This document shows positions 20,201 through 31,995 of a DNA stretch of 64,000 nt, in pieces. The stretch comes from Euryodendron excelsum. Its lineage: Eukaryota > Streptophyta > Magnoliopsida > Ericales > Pentaphylacaceae. Made by a program: the position numbers and the translations under genes. The notes beneath the pieces were generated by a model. The model worked only from the letters and a program-made list of their open reading frames with translations. It made no database searches and was not told the DNA's origin. Within the stretch, counting starts at the first letter, position 1; every line of letters starts with the position of its first letter. The DNA lies in NCBI GenBank assembly GCA_033060915.1, contig CM065397.1, positions 19,757,501 through 19,821,500 of the forward strand, written 5' to 3'.

Positions 20201-22185
20201 CCCTTGTTTCAAGCATGCAAAAAAGGGGGGGGGGAAGAAGATGGGGGATTAAAATAGAAGAAAACCCAAATGGGTTAGGAGAGAGAAGAGGGAGGGGGGA
20301 GTTGCGTAAACGTAAATAGGAAGCCTACCTTGCGTCTTCTTTTATTTGCTTTGCTTTATGCGCTTTGTTCTTCTTGCTTTACTTCGGTCTTCGCTTCGCT
20401 TTGCGACAATCTTTAAGGGCTTGTCTTGATCTTCGAAAGCTTCAGATTGTAGCACTTCATGTCTTCAATGGAGGTTTTGGAGACTAGCATAGGAGTGTAT
20501 AGAAGTTTATGGGAATATATGAGAGTTAGGGTTTGTATATGGGGGATAAGGTTTGGAGAACTTAAAGAAGACTAGAGTTTAGGGAAGCTACGAACTCTGT
20601 ATATCGAAGAGGAGAGTTTTTAGACTGAGTTTGCAGACCCTTTTCACGTTAGAAGAGGCTCCGCAATTATAGAAAGAGGATGGACCTAGAGCCTGTTGCA
20701 GTGGCATCAGGCAAAAATTTACATTGGCGCCACTAGGAGTGGCACCAGGCCAAAATTTGGCTTAGTGGCGCCAGCCACTTAGGAAAGTTTTAAGGTCGGC
20801 AAGCAACGTATCTTCAGAAGATTTGGGCGTTTGTACTGGTGACTACCATATAATTTTTAGCCTGGCTTCACTAAGAGTGACTCCGAAAAGTCCGGGAATG
20901 ATTTGAAAGGGCCGGGAATGGCCCGGAAGGCCGTAAAGGGACGAGAACCCCTAAAACAGTGTCTTGGAGATAACAAACTTGAAAAATTGTGACAGGATGT
21001 GTTGGATGGGTTAACCGGGCCATTAGGGGCAAAACGGTCAATCAGGCCGGAAAGCTGTCGAGATGGACTTAGAATGTCCCGGAAGATGACTCGAGATTTG
21101 GAAACAGTACTTAGAATGTCCTAGGGGGTTACCGATTTGATACCCAGAGCCGGTGTGGTTGGAAGAGGCGACCTGCCCACTAGGGGCAAAACAGTCATTT
21201 TGCACTGGGTCTGCCGGAACTAACTTGGAATGATCTGGAAAGATAATGGAAGGTCGAGAACACTATAAGAAGCATTCTCGTAAGACTACCGGTTTGATAC
21301 CCAGAGTCGGTGTGGTTCCTAGGGCGCTTGAATGCCTAGGGGTAAAATGGTCATCTTGACCGGAATGTCTCGAAATTGGTCCGAAACTGACTAGAAGGCA
21401 CCTAATCATGCCGAATTATCTTTAAGACAATCTTGGAAGGGTGGACTTACCGTTCTGAGGACTTAGGTACTTTCTCAAAAAAAATGCCAAAAATAGTCTT
21501 CGGGGTAGTTTGGTCATTTTTCACCGGAATGGGTTAGCAGGCACTGGTGTTGACCTGGGTTTTGAGTGTTTCTGTCACTCTGACGGTGGTCCCGTGATAT
21601 AGGGGTTTTCTGGCAATTCCCTATATCAACCTGTTTTCGAGTGTTCCGCCACTTTGACGGTTGCGATGTTTACGAGTATTTCCGTTACTCTAACGAGTCG
21701 CGATCATTCCAGAGACTGCCTAATCTCTAGAAGTTGCTAGGTGGACTTAGTGCCTGAGGAATCAAATTTCTCAGAAGACCTGCCAAAATAGACATTTCTT
21801 CATTGGCGGGTTAGCAGGGGCCAAAGGTGGACCGTTCTACCATCTCGATGACTTGGGGTCTCATCCCGGTCAACGGGTTTGAAGGGACTTACTATTCAGA
21901 AGAGTTTCTTAAAAAACGTGCCAGATTGGATGGTCTTACCACCTCGAGGAATCAATTTTCTCGAAAGATGTGCTAGATTTAATTGGAATTAGAATTAGAC
22001 CGATCGATGCCCCTAAGGGCATTTTGGTCGTTTTGCCTCTATTTAGGCCCAAAGGGACCGCGAAGCGATCGATTGACGGGATTAGACTTGGAAAGTTGAT
22101 TTAGATTAGAATATGTCCATATTGACTTGAATATAAGTCTGGATGGACTAGAGACTGCCGAGCGAGCAAAAATGGGGTGCTTACA
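17253..22185 (-). mobile_element. Giant solo LTR copy D (4.9 kb)
   Basis: Starts TGTCGCGCCCAG on the + strand and ends GGGGTGCTTACA, so it lies in minus orientation. The target duplication is perfect: ACCAC at 17248-17252 and 22186-22190. Both flanks are the same Athila second ORF, so D is a solo LTR. It holds two 157-bp units (GATACCCAG at 21139 and 21296), a mutated TATA region (about 20650-20665), the leader donor-like site near 20325 and the G-poor tract. It differs from A in having the 3'-end stem-loop block duplicated. It has no coding content. Confidence 0.94.
17985..18230 (-). repeat. Tandem duplication of the terminal stem-loop block in LTR D
   Basis: The GTTGCCTA...TCGTAGTTCGGACAAGAG block occurs twice, with GTTGCCTA at 18008 and 18166, 158 bp apart. 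The second copy keeps the CTACG/CGTAG pairing and CGGAC-AAGA-GTCCG. The first has decayed (CTATATA and CGGAC/GTCTG). The other copies of the LTR visible here have one full block, although A has a residual second GTGCGGT at 7588. Confidence 0.8.
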
Positions 22186-22896
22186 ACCACGTTACCAGCC
22201 TTTATTTGTATTTTCATATCATTCGCTCATTCTTATCACACGCCACAATAACATGAACCATTCAAGAGCATCCTTTTTTTGGGCCATAAGTATGGGTAGG
22301 GCCATTGATCTTCCACGATATTTGTTCATGGCCTTGCACACTGAGTATAAGCATCCTAGAGCGCAAGGGGCTATTCCTTGCAATTGCCTACTTACCCATG
22401 TTATAGAGGAGGCTGGGGTCGGTAATATCCTTGGATTACTTTGTGTTCAGTAGCAGTCAGCTATAGACACTGACTATAAGATGTTTAGAGGGACATTTAC
22501 CTACTCCACAGCCACAACTAGAGGCTGCACTACCATAGCAGTAGGGAGAGGGTCCTCCTCCTGCACAGCAGCCAAAGCAGCATCCAGATTATATTCCAAG
22601 TATTCAGACTCTCTTAGTGAGACTTGAACAACAGTCTCAGACATTGGCAGCAAATAGTGTCATATTAGAGCAGTAGAGTCAGGCTCTTGTTCAGCAAGGA
22701 CTTGCAATTAAGAGGATTGAGGCTGCCAAGGAGGCTAGAGCAGTGGCATAAGAGGTGCATACGGATCATCTTAGTATGTTAAAGGGTCATATTCGTGCTT
22801 AGCAAGGTACACTTGATTAGATGATGGTTTTGGTTCGCCGTATGGATCACCATATACAGCCACCACCTGTTGGTGATGACGAGGATGATGAGGCAT
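22186..22896 (+). pseudogene. Athila second ORF, part 2
   Basis: Resumes after copy D with the duplicated ACCAC. It reads FSYHSLILITRHNNMNHSRA, then ISMGRAIDLPRYLFMALHTE and LTHVIEEAGVGNILG, the conserved core of the plant transposon protein domain. After a stop at 22451 the frame continues with Gln/Pro-rich sequence, a heptad-like segment around LVRLEQQSQTLAANS and an acidic tail ending GDDEDDEA with TAG near 22894. Internal stops and frameshifts make it inactive. Confidence 0.75.
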
Positions 22897-24706
22897 AGAG
22901 TTTAGATATTGTGTTATTTTTTCATGGTCATATCATCTTATGTATCTAAAACACTTTTGCACATTAGTGGATATGTTTCGTGTTATCTTTCTTACATGCC
23001 TGTTATTCTATTATCTCAGTCTATTATACTTCAAACCGTATCATATTTTATTGACCAGTCTCAGGTGTTGCATTATATTGACTATCTTTCAGACATTTGA
23101 GTTTTTCGGTAAAAGGTTTGAGTATCTTATGGTTTAGGTATCATGGTTTGTATCTTTAGCGCATTTATTCGTATTTTCATTGATTAATCATTATTTGTGA
23201 TGAACGTGTTGGAAAGAATTTTTGTGAAAAGCATAGTAATATTCATGTCAATGCACTTGTGATGTTGAGGATACTTTAAGTCATACACCAGACTAAGTTT
23301 GAGTTAATTGTCGATTCACCTTATTATTGTGATTATAAGTTTTTGTCATAAAATCATTATAAGAAAGAGATTACGTCACTATGCACTACCATGCTATATG
23401 ATATCTCATGTTAATATTTTGTGCATGCATATCCTTAAAAAAGTAGAGATTGTACCTTGTAAGATTTAGAGCCAATTTATCTTCTTTTTGAGTGGATAGA
23501 TATTTACTCAAGGATATCTTATTGATCTTCTATTCTTTCAATAGCTTCATTATGCTCTCTTGGATGTTGGATAGTAGTTGGAGGTATTGACACTTATAAT
23601 CTCTTAAATTTTAAATTAATTTATTTTGGATATTAGGTTGAGGCCATTCTAGCCTCTCTGCGTCATTCATGTCTAGTTTCTTTCTCTTGATACTCATAAA
23701 CATATGATCCTTGATAAAAATAAAAATAAAAAGTATATTATTGTTGAAATACTTCCCATGACGAAGAACTTGATATAATTGCTTATGAGAGTTTGTAAAA
23801 GTGAAAGATGAATGGAGTTAAAAAAAAAAAAAAAGAAGAAGAGGAAGAGAAGAAAATATATACATGTGGAAGGAAGGGGGAAAAAAAAGAAAAAAAGAAG
23901 AAACAATATAGAAGTGGAAGCAAGAGAAGAAAAAGAATTTGTTGAAAACTTAGAAAGTTGAAATTGTATGTTTATTGATCATTACATGTAGTGCGCAATG
24001 CATATGTTGAGTTTACTGTCTCTTTCTTTCGTCCCATTCGTGACTCTTCTTTTAAATGGCGTTAGTTATCTAGAATATGCATAAGTTGATAATTCTTTTG
24101 TGTATAAGTCATTATATGTCAATTCTCTGGTTAGTGTTTCAGTTGTGGATATTCTTTCATGAAGCTATGCTAAGTCGATACACTTACATATGTGTGGTTT
24201 TTGATATAGGAATTGCTTTTTTAATGTTTCATTGACATTTACTCTATTGATGAGCTATCCTTTAAGAGACCCACGTGTTTCATGTTTTTTTTTATTTTGA
24301 TGAGCGTATGACTAGTGAGATTTTGAAGCGAAGCATAAAAGATATAATTGCTTGATCTTGAGACATTTAAGTTATATGTCATGACTAGTACACTTTTATG
24401 TTTTTCTTTCTTAGATGCTTTATGCATTTACCTTGCATGATTCACAATTTAAGGTGGATTGATAAGTATTCTTGAATGGAGTTATGTATGTTTCATGTAC
24501 TTCTATTATCATTTATATGGCATGAATAGATGTTTGTGGGTATCATCACTGAAAACTCTCACGAGACAACACTCGTCCACTGTGGGTAACTTAGGGGTTG
24601 AAAGGCTTGGTGCATATGCTAAACACACTCATGACTCCCATGAAAGTGGGGATATCTTCTAATTGTTAATATTTTGCTAGGGACTAGCAAAAGGTTAGTT
24701 GGGGGG
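22897..24706 (+). other. Athila 3' non-coding region and polypurine tract
   Basis: AT-rich sequence with no recognisable coding. It contains an A/G-rich stretch at 23819-23945 and ends with a purine-rich AAAAGGTTAGTTGGGGGG at 24689-24706 immediately before the LTR start. That is the expected place and composition for a polypurine tract priming plus-strand DNA synthesis. Confidence 0.6.
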
Positions 24707-25880
24707 TGTGATTGTACTCTAAAAGTACAATCTACAGACCTTAACTAATTTATAGTTAGACCTAGAATATGATTATTTATGTTGTTTTAGTCCTATTTAG
24801 TTACTAACTTGATTTTATGCACCTTTTTAAGAATCCCATGCTAAAAAGGATAAATTCGAGCAATAGTATAAAAAAGCGTTCGAATGCATGACGTCAGTAT
24901 GACATAGACCGTTCGAACGGTTGATCCTTGCATTCAAACGATGAACAGTAGAGTTTGAACAGTTCGTCAAATGGTGCCACATTAAAACCAGGTCTGAAGA
25001 GCATTCGATAGATTTAGAGAGCTATTTTTTCGTTTGAAATGCGTTCAACTTTCAGTTCGAACGGTAGTACGATGTGTTTGAACGATATAACGAGCGTTCG
25101 AACGGTATTTTGGGACTTAACTTTTTGGAAGCCTATAAAAGTTAGGGTTGTTATTATTTTTAGGGTTAACTTTTTCATTATTGTTTTAAGAATAGCAGCA
25201 GCTGGAGAGAGAGTTTTATTCTTGCTTTTAGTTAAGTTTTTATAGTTTTTCTCAATTCTTGTAATCAAATTTTTAGGTTTTCATTCAATTCAATATATTT
25301 TTATACAATTGTATCTTTACTATAGAGATGAGTGACTAAATCCACTCTTTTGATCAATTGAAGATCTCGGGATGAACAATAGAGGTAACTTGTGATTCAA
25401 AGTTTAAATCTTCTTCTTCTTAAATCTTTGGGATCAAACCCTAAATTCTTACGAAAACCTAGACATTTGACTATGTTCAGTAGTACTTATGCATGAATTT
25501 ATATTCAGTATATGTACTACACGAATCGACAGTATGCATCTTTGATTATGAAATTGATTCAATCTAGAGTAGATATTTACGAAAATTTAGGTGTTTGATT
25601 ATGTCTGGCAACAAGTCAATGATATGCACCTATGGTTTTAAACCTTATTTATTCTACGTTTGATTGTTAAATAGTAAACGTTTTCATTGTTAAATCTTTT
25701 GAATCAAAGACTCATGAGGTAGTTAATGATTTGAGTTATAAAATATCTCCATTAGAATTCCAAGTGAAGAAGTTGGTTGGATTAATTGATTTCGAGACCT
25801 TTCTTTTATTAAATACAAATCAGTTTTCTTAGTTTAGTTCAGTATAAACAATTTAATTTTCAAGTGATAATTTTTTATTT
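24707..25880 (+). mobile_element. Athila-like 3' LTR (end uncertain)
   Basis: Starts TGTGATTGTACTC directly after the polypurine tract. From 24868 to 25110 it carries repeated TTCGAACG-type motifs, then CCTATAAAAG at 25131 as a TATA box. It aligns in feature order and in part by sequence with the reverse complement of the LTR at 57230-62200 (polypurine tract, start, TATA, and a late GGATTAATTGA...CTTTTATT block). Similarity fades after about 25880, so the end is approximate and no target duplication could be assigned. Confidence 0.65.
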
Positions 25881-28800
25881 TTTTAGAAATAATAAGCAAG
25901 ATTTTGTGTGATTAGGGAGAGTAGTCTAGTCTTTCCAACTTGTCAATTTGTTCCTTAAGAATTCGATTCTGGACTCACTGAGTTTATACTCATTCGCTAT
26001 CCTACACTTAGAATTATCAGAAGGTATTATTTGGGGCAAGTCATTATACTCTGCAATAATGTAATCATGTAAAGTACCAAGACACAAACCAAGTTGGAAA
26101 TGTTTGCCTACCTTAAACAAGTCAGTATGAGAATCTGACTGTGATGCCAGTTGCCCCTGTCAACAATATTTCTTTTGTCAGTCCCAAACCTGTACTAGAG
26201 GAATTTATAGAAGCTTACGCTTACGTTAGTGTCATTAGGAAAATTTTGAATTCTTGTTTGTTAGAGTATTTTTCCCAGACATATTTTCACCATTTTTTTT
26301 GTGTACAAATTGTTAATTATTATTCTTTTGTCAAATTCACAGTTGTGTCTTACATCCTGTTACTCACCTATGTAATTGAGATCATGGTGTTGACACTTCA
26401 CATTATAATTTCCATCACAGGATAGATCCCAGAATATAGGACAGATTTTATTTTTTGATGAAGTTAATTTCATTTTCTATGCATTTTCCTGAAATTACAG
26501 GTGGTGGGGGGGTGGGCTGTTTACCCTATTGTCTTTTCGATCCGTCATTTCCGGGGTATTTTCCTCTTCGTCATAACAGCAATATTGTCTTGAGAACGAT
26601 TATACCTTCTGTCATTGTCGAAGCCGAAGTCATTTAGGACTCATCACTGTCGTTAATGCAGAATGTGTATCTTTGACATGGATCATCATTGTCCATTTGT
26701 AAGTGTTCGTTGCTTCTGTGTTCTACATAGAGAGATCTATGCACTTAGATGAATTTTTTTATGCACTTAAATAATTTTTTTTTCTAGATACATATCCGTA
26801 AATAGGAAATTTGCTAAAAACATTTCTCAGAATGTGTATGACCATGACATATCACTTGGTGAATGTCCTTAGCTGCTGGTGTTTGTGCAGTTATCTTCTT
26901 CCAATCAGAATACTTGGTAGGCAAATTTTACATTCTTTACTACTTTGTTACCAGTTTGTATGGTATTTAATGAATAAGAAAAATAACACAGAATAGTTGT
27001 AACAGAGCAAAATTAAAATTAAAAAAAAAAAAAGACAAAAAGAGCAAAAATAAAACAAATTTTTTAATATTATTACTCAAAAGCTGGTTTGGGGTAGATA
27101 TACATCCGTTTATATACAGAAGGACATGAAACTAGTACTCTAATTGTACAAAAATTACAAAAAAAAATGGCAAAATCAAATTCAAACCATAAAACACGAA
27201 TTTAGTACACCATGACCATGCCAGAATTGACAATGTCAAGTTTAGAGCTCTACGAAGAAAGCTATGAAAGATTAAAATAAAAATTAAAAAAAAAATCTTC
27301 TATTTAAGGCCCTAAACCATGAACTTTGGCAAAATTCTCCTTTTTTGGGGTCATTTTGTATCCTGTTCAAAAATCGCATTTTCATCAACATGCCAAATAC
27401 TGTCCATTTCGAGATGCTAGCTTGTGTCGGTTGTCTATTTTGCCGTTAGATAGGTTCGATTGCTTCATATGGTCAAATGGCATGCATCCGACTGATTGTA
27501 TCACAAATAAGCGAAGTGGGAACCAAATTTCGGTAGTAGATAATACCAAGGTACAAGCTAGTACCACTGAAGTTTTAAGCTTTACAGCAGGTGACCCTTC
27601 AAATAGAGGTAAGGTAAAAATTTTAATGAAAGCAGTATATATAAATAAAGATGCTATGTTCCCCTTAAATTTTACAAACTACAATCATTTTAGTTATTAT
27701 ATAAATATCATAGAATATAATTTTTTTTAACAATTCTTCAAATACCAATTATAGTTCAAAATAATTGTTTATGTAATAGCGCTAGAAAGAGATAATATAA
27801 AATATTTATTTATTAATGAAGTTCTTACCATTGCTCTCGAAAAGAGAGGGATTGCTAAATGTTTTTCACAAATGCTTAAAAGTTTAGACATCTACGCTGT
27901 TTTATTTTTTTTTTTAGTGACTTCAATTTTCAGTAGCAAAACTAAAAAATTATAATTCCACATTGATAAGTTTTATTCTAAATATTAGTTTTCAATTAAT
28001 TCAAAATATTAAATGTCAAATAGTTTATAGTGGTAAAAAAAAATTTAGTTCAATTAGATATTGATAAAAACATATCAATATTTCTTTGATTGAGATTATT
28101 AGGCTAGTGTGTTATGAAAGTGTGCAATATTCACTTCGAGAATTTCATAAATAGACTATTATTGTTTTGAAAGCCTAAATGGTTTTACCGATCAACTAAT
28201 GTTTTAATCATTTGTACATTTTAGTATACCTACTAAAACGATTTAGACAACTTCAATAGTCACTGAATTTAACTACTAACAAAAATATAAACGTAAATGG
28301 AGAGTTAAAAAAATTAAAAGATGGGTTTATATTCAAATTATGAAGAGTGAGATGCTCAGTAAAAATGCTGGAATAAGTACCAAAAAAAAAGGAGAAATTT
28401 TGTAAGGTGGAGATAATGTTACCAAAATTTTAAGGGGAGCAATAGACTGCATGTACATATATCGTAGGTTTAGTGGAAAATATCTTTCTTCCTCCCACCT
28501 ACATGTATTCTATTTCTAGGTGCCTTCCATATCAAGAAGGATATTATATATGTGCAGTGGCTTCAAAATCTCAAAATCCATTTGTTCGAATAATAAGAAA
28601 GAGAGATAAAGAGAGAAGAAGAAGTCCTAGAGATAAAATAGGGAATCTCCATAAGGAAATGCATTGTATTAAAAAATTTCAAATTCAAGTCAAAAGTGAG
28701 ATCCGTTGCTATGATCAATGTTTTGAAATCTAGACCGAACCATCTAGTTGAACCGGTTGAGCCGTGACCCAAGCCTTGCAACAATCACAAAGAACCCCTA

Positions 28801-29404
28801 ATACCGTTCTAATGAAAAAACCGTTCTAGTTTGTGAAAGCCTTCCGGACCGACTGGTCAACTGGTGAACCAATTGACCTAGTGGCAGGTCAGTGAAACCA
28901 ACTGGATTTCAGTCAGTATAAAATTCCTTTTTTTTTAGGGTTAGCAATCAAAAACCATGATATTCCAAAATCACTTTTGCTATTGGAGTCTTCGACGACT
29001 CTTCAGCATAGTTGTCAATTTCGTACCAGCTAATGTATTGTTTTTACTATTGGTACGGTAGATATCGATACCGATGTGTTTCGATACACCGTTTTGGATT
29101 TACCGTTATAAAGATTATATATTTGTAAAAATTTGTATATTATAAATAAATGACATTACTTATATCAAATATTACAGTACCAACTACATTAACACAAGTA
29201 TGATCAATAAAAATATATAGTTTTATTTATGAGAAGCATTATAAAATAAAATTTCTAATAATCTCGTATGTCAAAAGAAAAAATTAATTACTTCATTTGT
29301 TGTACAGATGTGATGTTCCAGAATTGGAAGTAAATATATATTCTCAATTTGCAGAGAGAGGGACATATCTAGTAATATATATAGAGAGACAGAGAGAGAG
29401 AAAA
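25881..29404. other. AT-rich sequence without a supported gene
   Basis: No open frame here has a domain I recognise. The longest (27326-27730, + strand) lies in a less AT-rich patch at 27310-27620 followed by a donor-like GAGGTAAGG, so an old exon or dispersed repeat is possible. At 28715-28935 there is an accumulation of GAACCGGTTGA-type motifs preceded by TCAATGTTTTGAAA, a pattern common at the ends of dispersed plant repeats. A similar block in reverse orientation lies at 52866-52980. At 29020-29100 a GGTACGGTAGATATCGATACCG stretch looks like another repeat end. Confidence 0.5.
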
Positions 29405-29428
29405 GGGGGGGGGGGGGGGGGGGGGGGG
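29405..29428 (+). repeat. G homopolymer (24 G)
   Basis: Twenty-four consecutive G preceded by an AGAGAG microsatellite (29380-29400). It can form G-quadruplexes, and its length is likely unstable or misassembled. Confidence 0.95.
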
Positions 29429-29483
29429 TGTTTATTATTTCAGTGCACAGATGAGAGAGAAAGAATGTATCGAGGATATTTTA

Positions 29484-29544
29484 CCAAAATAATTTATATT
29501 TTTAAAATTTATTCCCAAAATATCAAATTGGCAAAAGTTATTCC
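29484..29544 (+). repeat. Left copy of ~60-bp direct repeat bounding the Mutator-like block
   Basis: CCAAAATAATTTATATTTT and what follows, up to GCAAAAGTTATTCC, match 37735-37794 in the same orientation with only a few differences. The two copies are 8.25 kb apart and enclose the transposase and plant-mobile-domain pseudogenes. Confidence 0.75.
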
Positions 29545-29700
29545 GAAAAAACCTTAATTGCGTTTTTGAAAAAAAACGTAGTTCACAATGCATTTTACAG
29601 AGAAACGCAAACTACGTTTTACAAAGAAACGCAATCTAAGATTGCACTTCTCTATAAAACACAGTCAAGGACTGCGTTTTTTCCCAATTATAAAACAAGC
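29545..29700 (+). repeat. Cluster of AAACGCAA / TTGCGTTT motifs
   Basis: Within 150 bases there are at least five AACGC- or GCGTT-containing blocks in both orientations (TTGCGTTTTTG, AAACGCAAACTACG, AAACGCAATC, ACTGCGTTTT). There is also a perfect inverted repeat, GCAATCTAAGATTGC. Position just inside the direct repeat suggests subterminal element sequence (inference). Confidence 0.6.
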
Positions 29701-29780
29701 CCCCCTTCCCTTGCTTCTCCCACTCCCCCGGTTTTCTCCTTCTCCCACAATTTTGGCCTCACTCTTTTTCCTTCCTTGCA

Positions 29781-29921
29781 TTCTCTTCTCCCTCACTCAC
29801 TCTCTAACTTCACTCTTTTTTCTCCCTCACTCTCTGCCTTCTCTTCTCCCTCACTCACTCTCTAATTTCACTCTTTTTTCTCCCTTACTCTCTGCCTTCT
29901 CTTCTCCCTCACTGTCTCAGG
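29781..29921 (+). repeat. 58-bp CT-rich tandem repeat
   Basis: TTCTCTTCTCCCTCACT starts at 29781, 29839 and 29897, a 58-bp period with about 2.4 units. It ends at CTCAGGTAACTTG, a strong donor-like junction. The frames through it give Ser/Leu/Pro strings and are not believed to be coding. It could be a 5' leader of the downstream transposase (inference). Confidence 0.8.
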
Positions 29922-30349
29922 TAACTTGTTTAAGTACAAAAGTTGTACACATTACTATTTTTTTTAATATATAATTACTTTGTAATGTAGTTTAAAGATC
30001 ACTAATATTATAATTAATTCTAATGTAGTGATTTTCGTTAGTTCGGTCACTCCGACAAAGACCAATACTACGACAGTCATCTTATTGTTTGGTAAACTCT
30101 TATAAAATTTACTTATCTTGTTTGTCTTGTTTATGTGTACAATAGAAATAATTGTTAAATTTATTTTTACGAAATTATTGTAAAAATAAAAAATTTATTT
30201 ACAAGTAAGAAAATATATTTGGAAGAGACATAGTAAAAATTAATTGAAAAAAAATGTATTGGTGAAAAAAATTATTAAAATAGGAAATTTATTGAAATAT
30301 GTAGTATGCCTTTTAATTTCGTTTTACAAAATAGATTTATGAAATAATA

Positions 30350-31935
30350 TATAAAAAAATACCAACAATATTGAAAAAATAGAAAATTTATTTACAAAAT
30401 TGTTGTAAAAATACAAAATTTATTTACAAGTAAATTTTATTTACGAAATTATTTAAAAAACACATAATTATCGTTAGGTATGTATGCTGAAAAAATAAGA
30501 CATTTATTGAAAAAATAAGACATTGATTTAGGAAATTTATAGAAAAAATAGAAAAATGATTTAAAAAATTATGGAAAAAATATAAACTATATTTATGAAA
30601 TTATTAAAAAATAAAAAATTTATTTAAAAATTAATTGTAAAATACAAAATTTATTTACAAGTAAATAAATATTATATATGAATTTATTGTAAAAAGACAT
30701 AATTATCTCAAAAATACAAAATTTATAGTAAAAATAAAAAATTTATTGAAAAAATAAGACATTGATTTAAGAAATTTATAGAAAAAAATAGAAAAATGAT
30801 TTAAAAAATTGTTGAAAAAATATAAAATATATTTATGAATTTATGGAAAAAAATACGAAATTTATTTACAAAGTTATTGTAAAATAAAAAATTTGTTTAC
30901 AAGTAAATAAATATTATTTAAGAATTTATTGTAAAAACACATATTTTATTGTAAAATATAATAATTTATTGAAAAATAAGTAATTGATTTACAAATTATT
31001 AAAAATATATAAAATACATTTATGAAATTGTTGAAAAAAAAGAATTTATTTACAAAGTTATTGTAAAATACAAAAATTTTTTACATGTAAAATAAATATT
31101 ATTTATGAATTTATTGTAAAAACACATAATAATCTAAAATAATACAGAATTTATAGTAAAAATACAAAATTTATTGAAAAAATAAGACATTGATTTATGA
31201 AATTTATATAGAAAAAATAGAAAATTGATTTACAAAATTATTGAAAAAATATAAAATATATTTACGTAATTATTGAAAAATTAAAAAATTGTAAAATATA
31301 ATTATTGTAAAATACAAAATTTTTTTACAACAAAATAAATATTATTTAAGAATTTATTGTAAAAACACAAAATTATTGTAAAAATAAAAATATTTATTGA
31401 AAAAATAAGTAATTGACTAAAAAAATTTATTAAAAAAAATATAAAATTAATTTGCAAAATTTTTGAAAAAATATGAAATATATTTATGAAATTATTAAAA
31501 AAACAAAATTTATTTACAAAGTTATTGTAAAAAAAAAAAAAAAAATTTCAAGTAAATAAATATTATTTACGAATTTATGGTAAAAGCACATAATTATCTA
31601 AAAACTACAAAATTTATAGTAAAAATACAATATTTATTGAAAAAATAAGACATTCATTTATGAAAGTTATAGAAAAAATAGAAAAATGATTTACAAAATC
31701 ATTGAAAAAATATAAAATATATTTATGAAATTATTGAAAAGTTATTTGCTAAATTTACTAAATTTATTTGCAAAGTTATTGTAAAATACAAAAATTTTTT
31801 ACAAGTAAATAAATATTATTTACGAATTTATTGTAAAAACAAAAAAATTATTGTAAAAATACAAAATTTATTAAAAAATAAGAAATTGATTTATGAAATT
31901 TATAGAAAAAATAAAAAATTGGTTTACGAAATTAT
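30350..31935 (+). repeat. AT-rich tandem array, unit about 190-250 bp
   Basis: The landmark AAATAAATATTATTTA, or a close variant, recurs near 30662, 30903, 31090, 31332, 31553 and 31804, with steps of roughly 187 to 252. Sub-blocks such as AATTTATTGAAAAAATAAGACATTGATTTA recur in order between the landmarks. It is a locally expanded minisatellite-like array of very low GC, lying between the CT-rich block and the transposase remnant. Confidence 0.8.
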
Positions 31936-31995
31936 TGATAGCAGGACACAAAAATGGATGAGACAGTGGCAATGATGTATTGAGGTGGGGAAATA

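Noticed and set aside
27326..27730. 134-residue frame in AT-rich DNA
   Set aside because: No recognisable domain, and overlapping frames on the other strand are equally open, as in a dispersed repeat.
29566..29974. Two overlapping frames of 99 and 128 residues
   Set aside because: Ser/Leu/Pro-rich translations of a 58-bp CT-rich repeat, with no similarity to a protein family.
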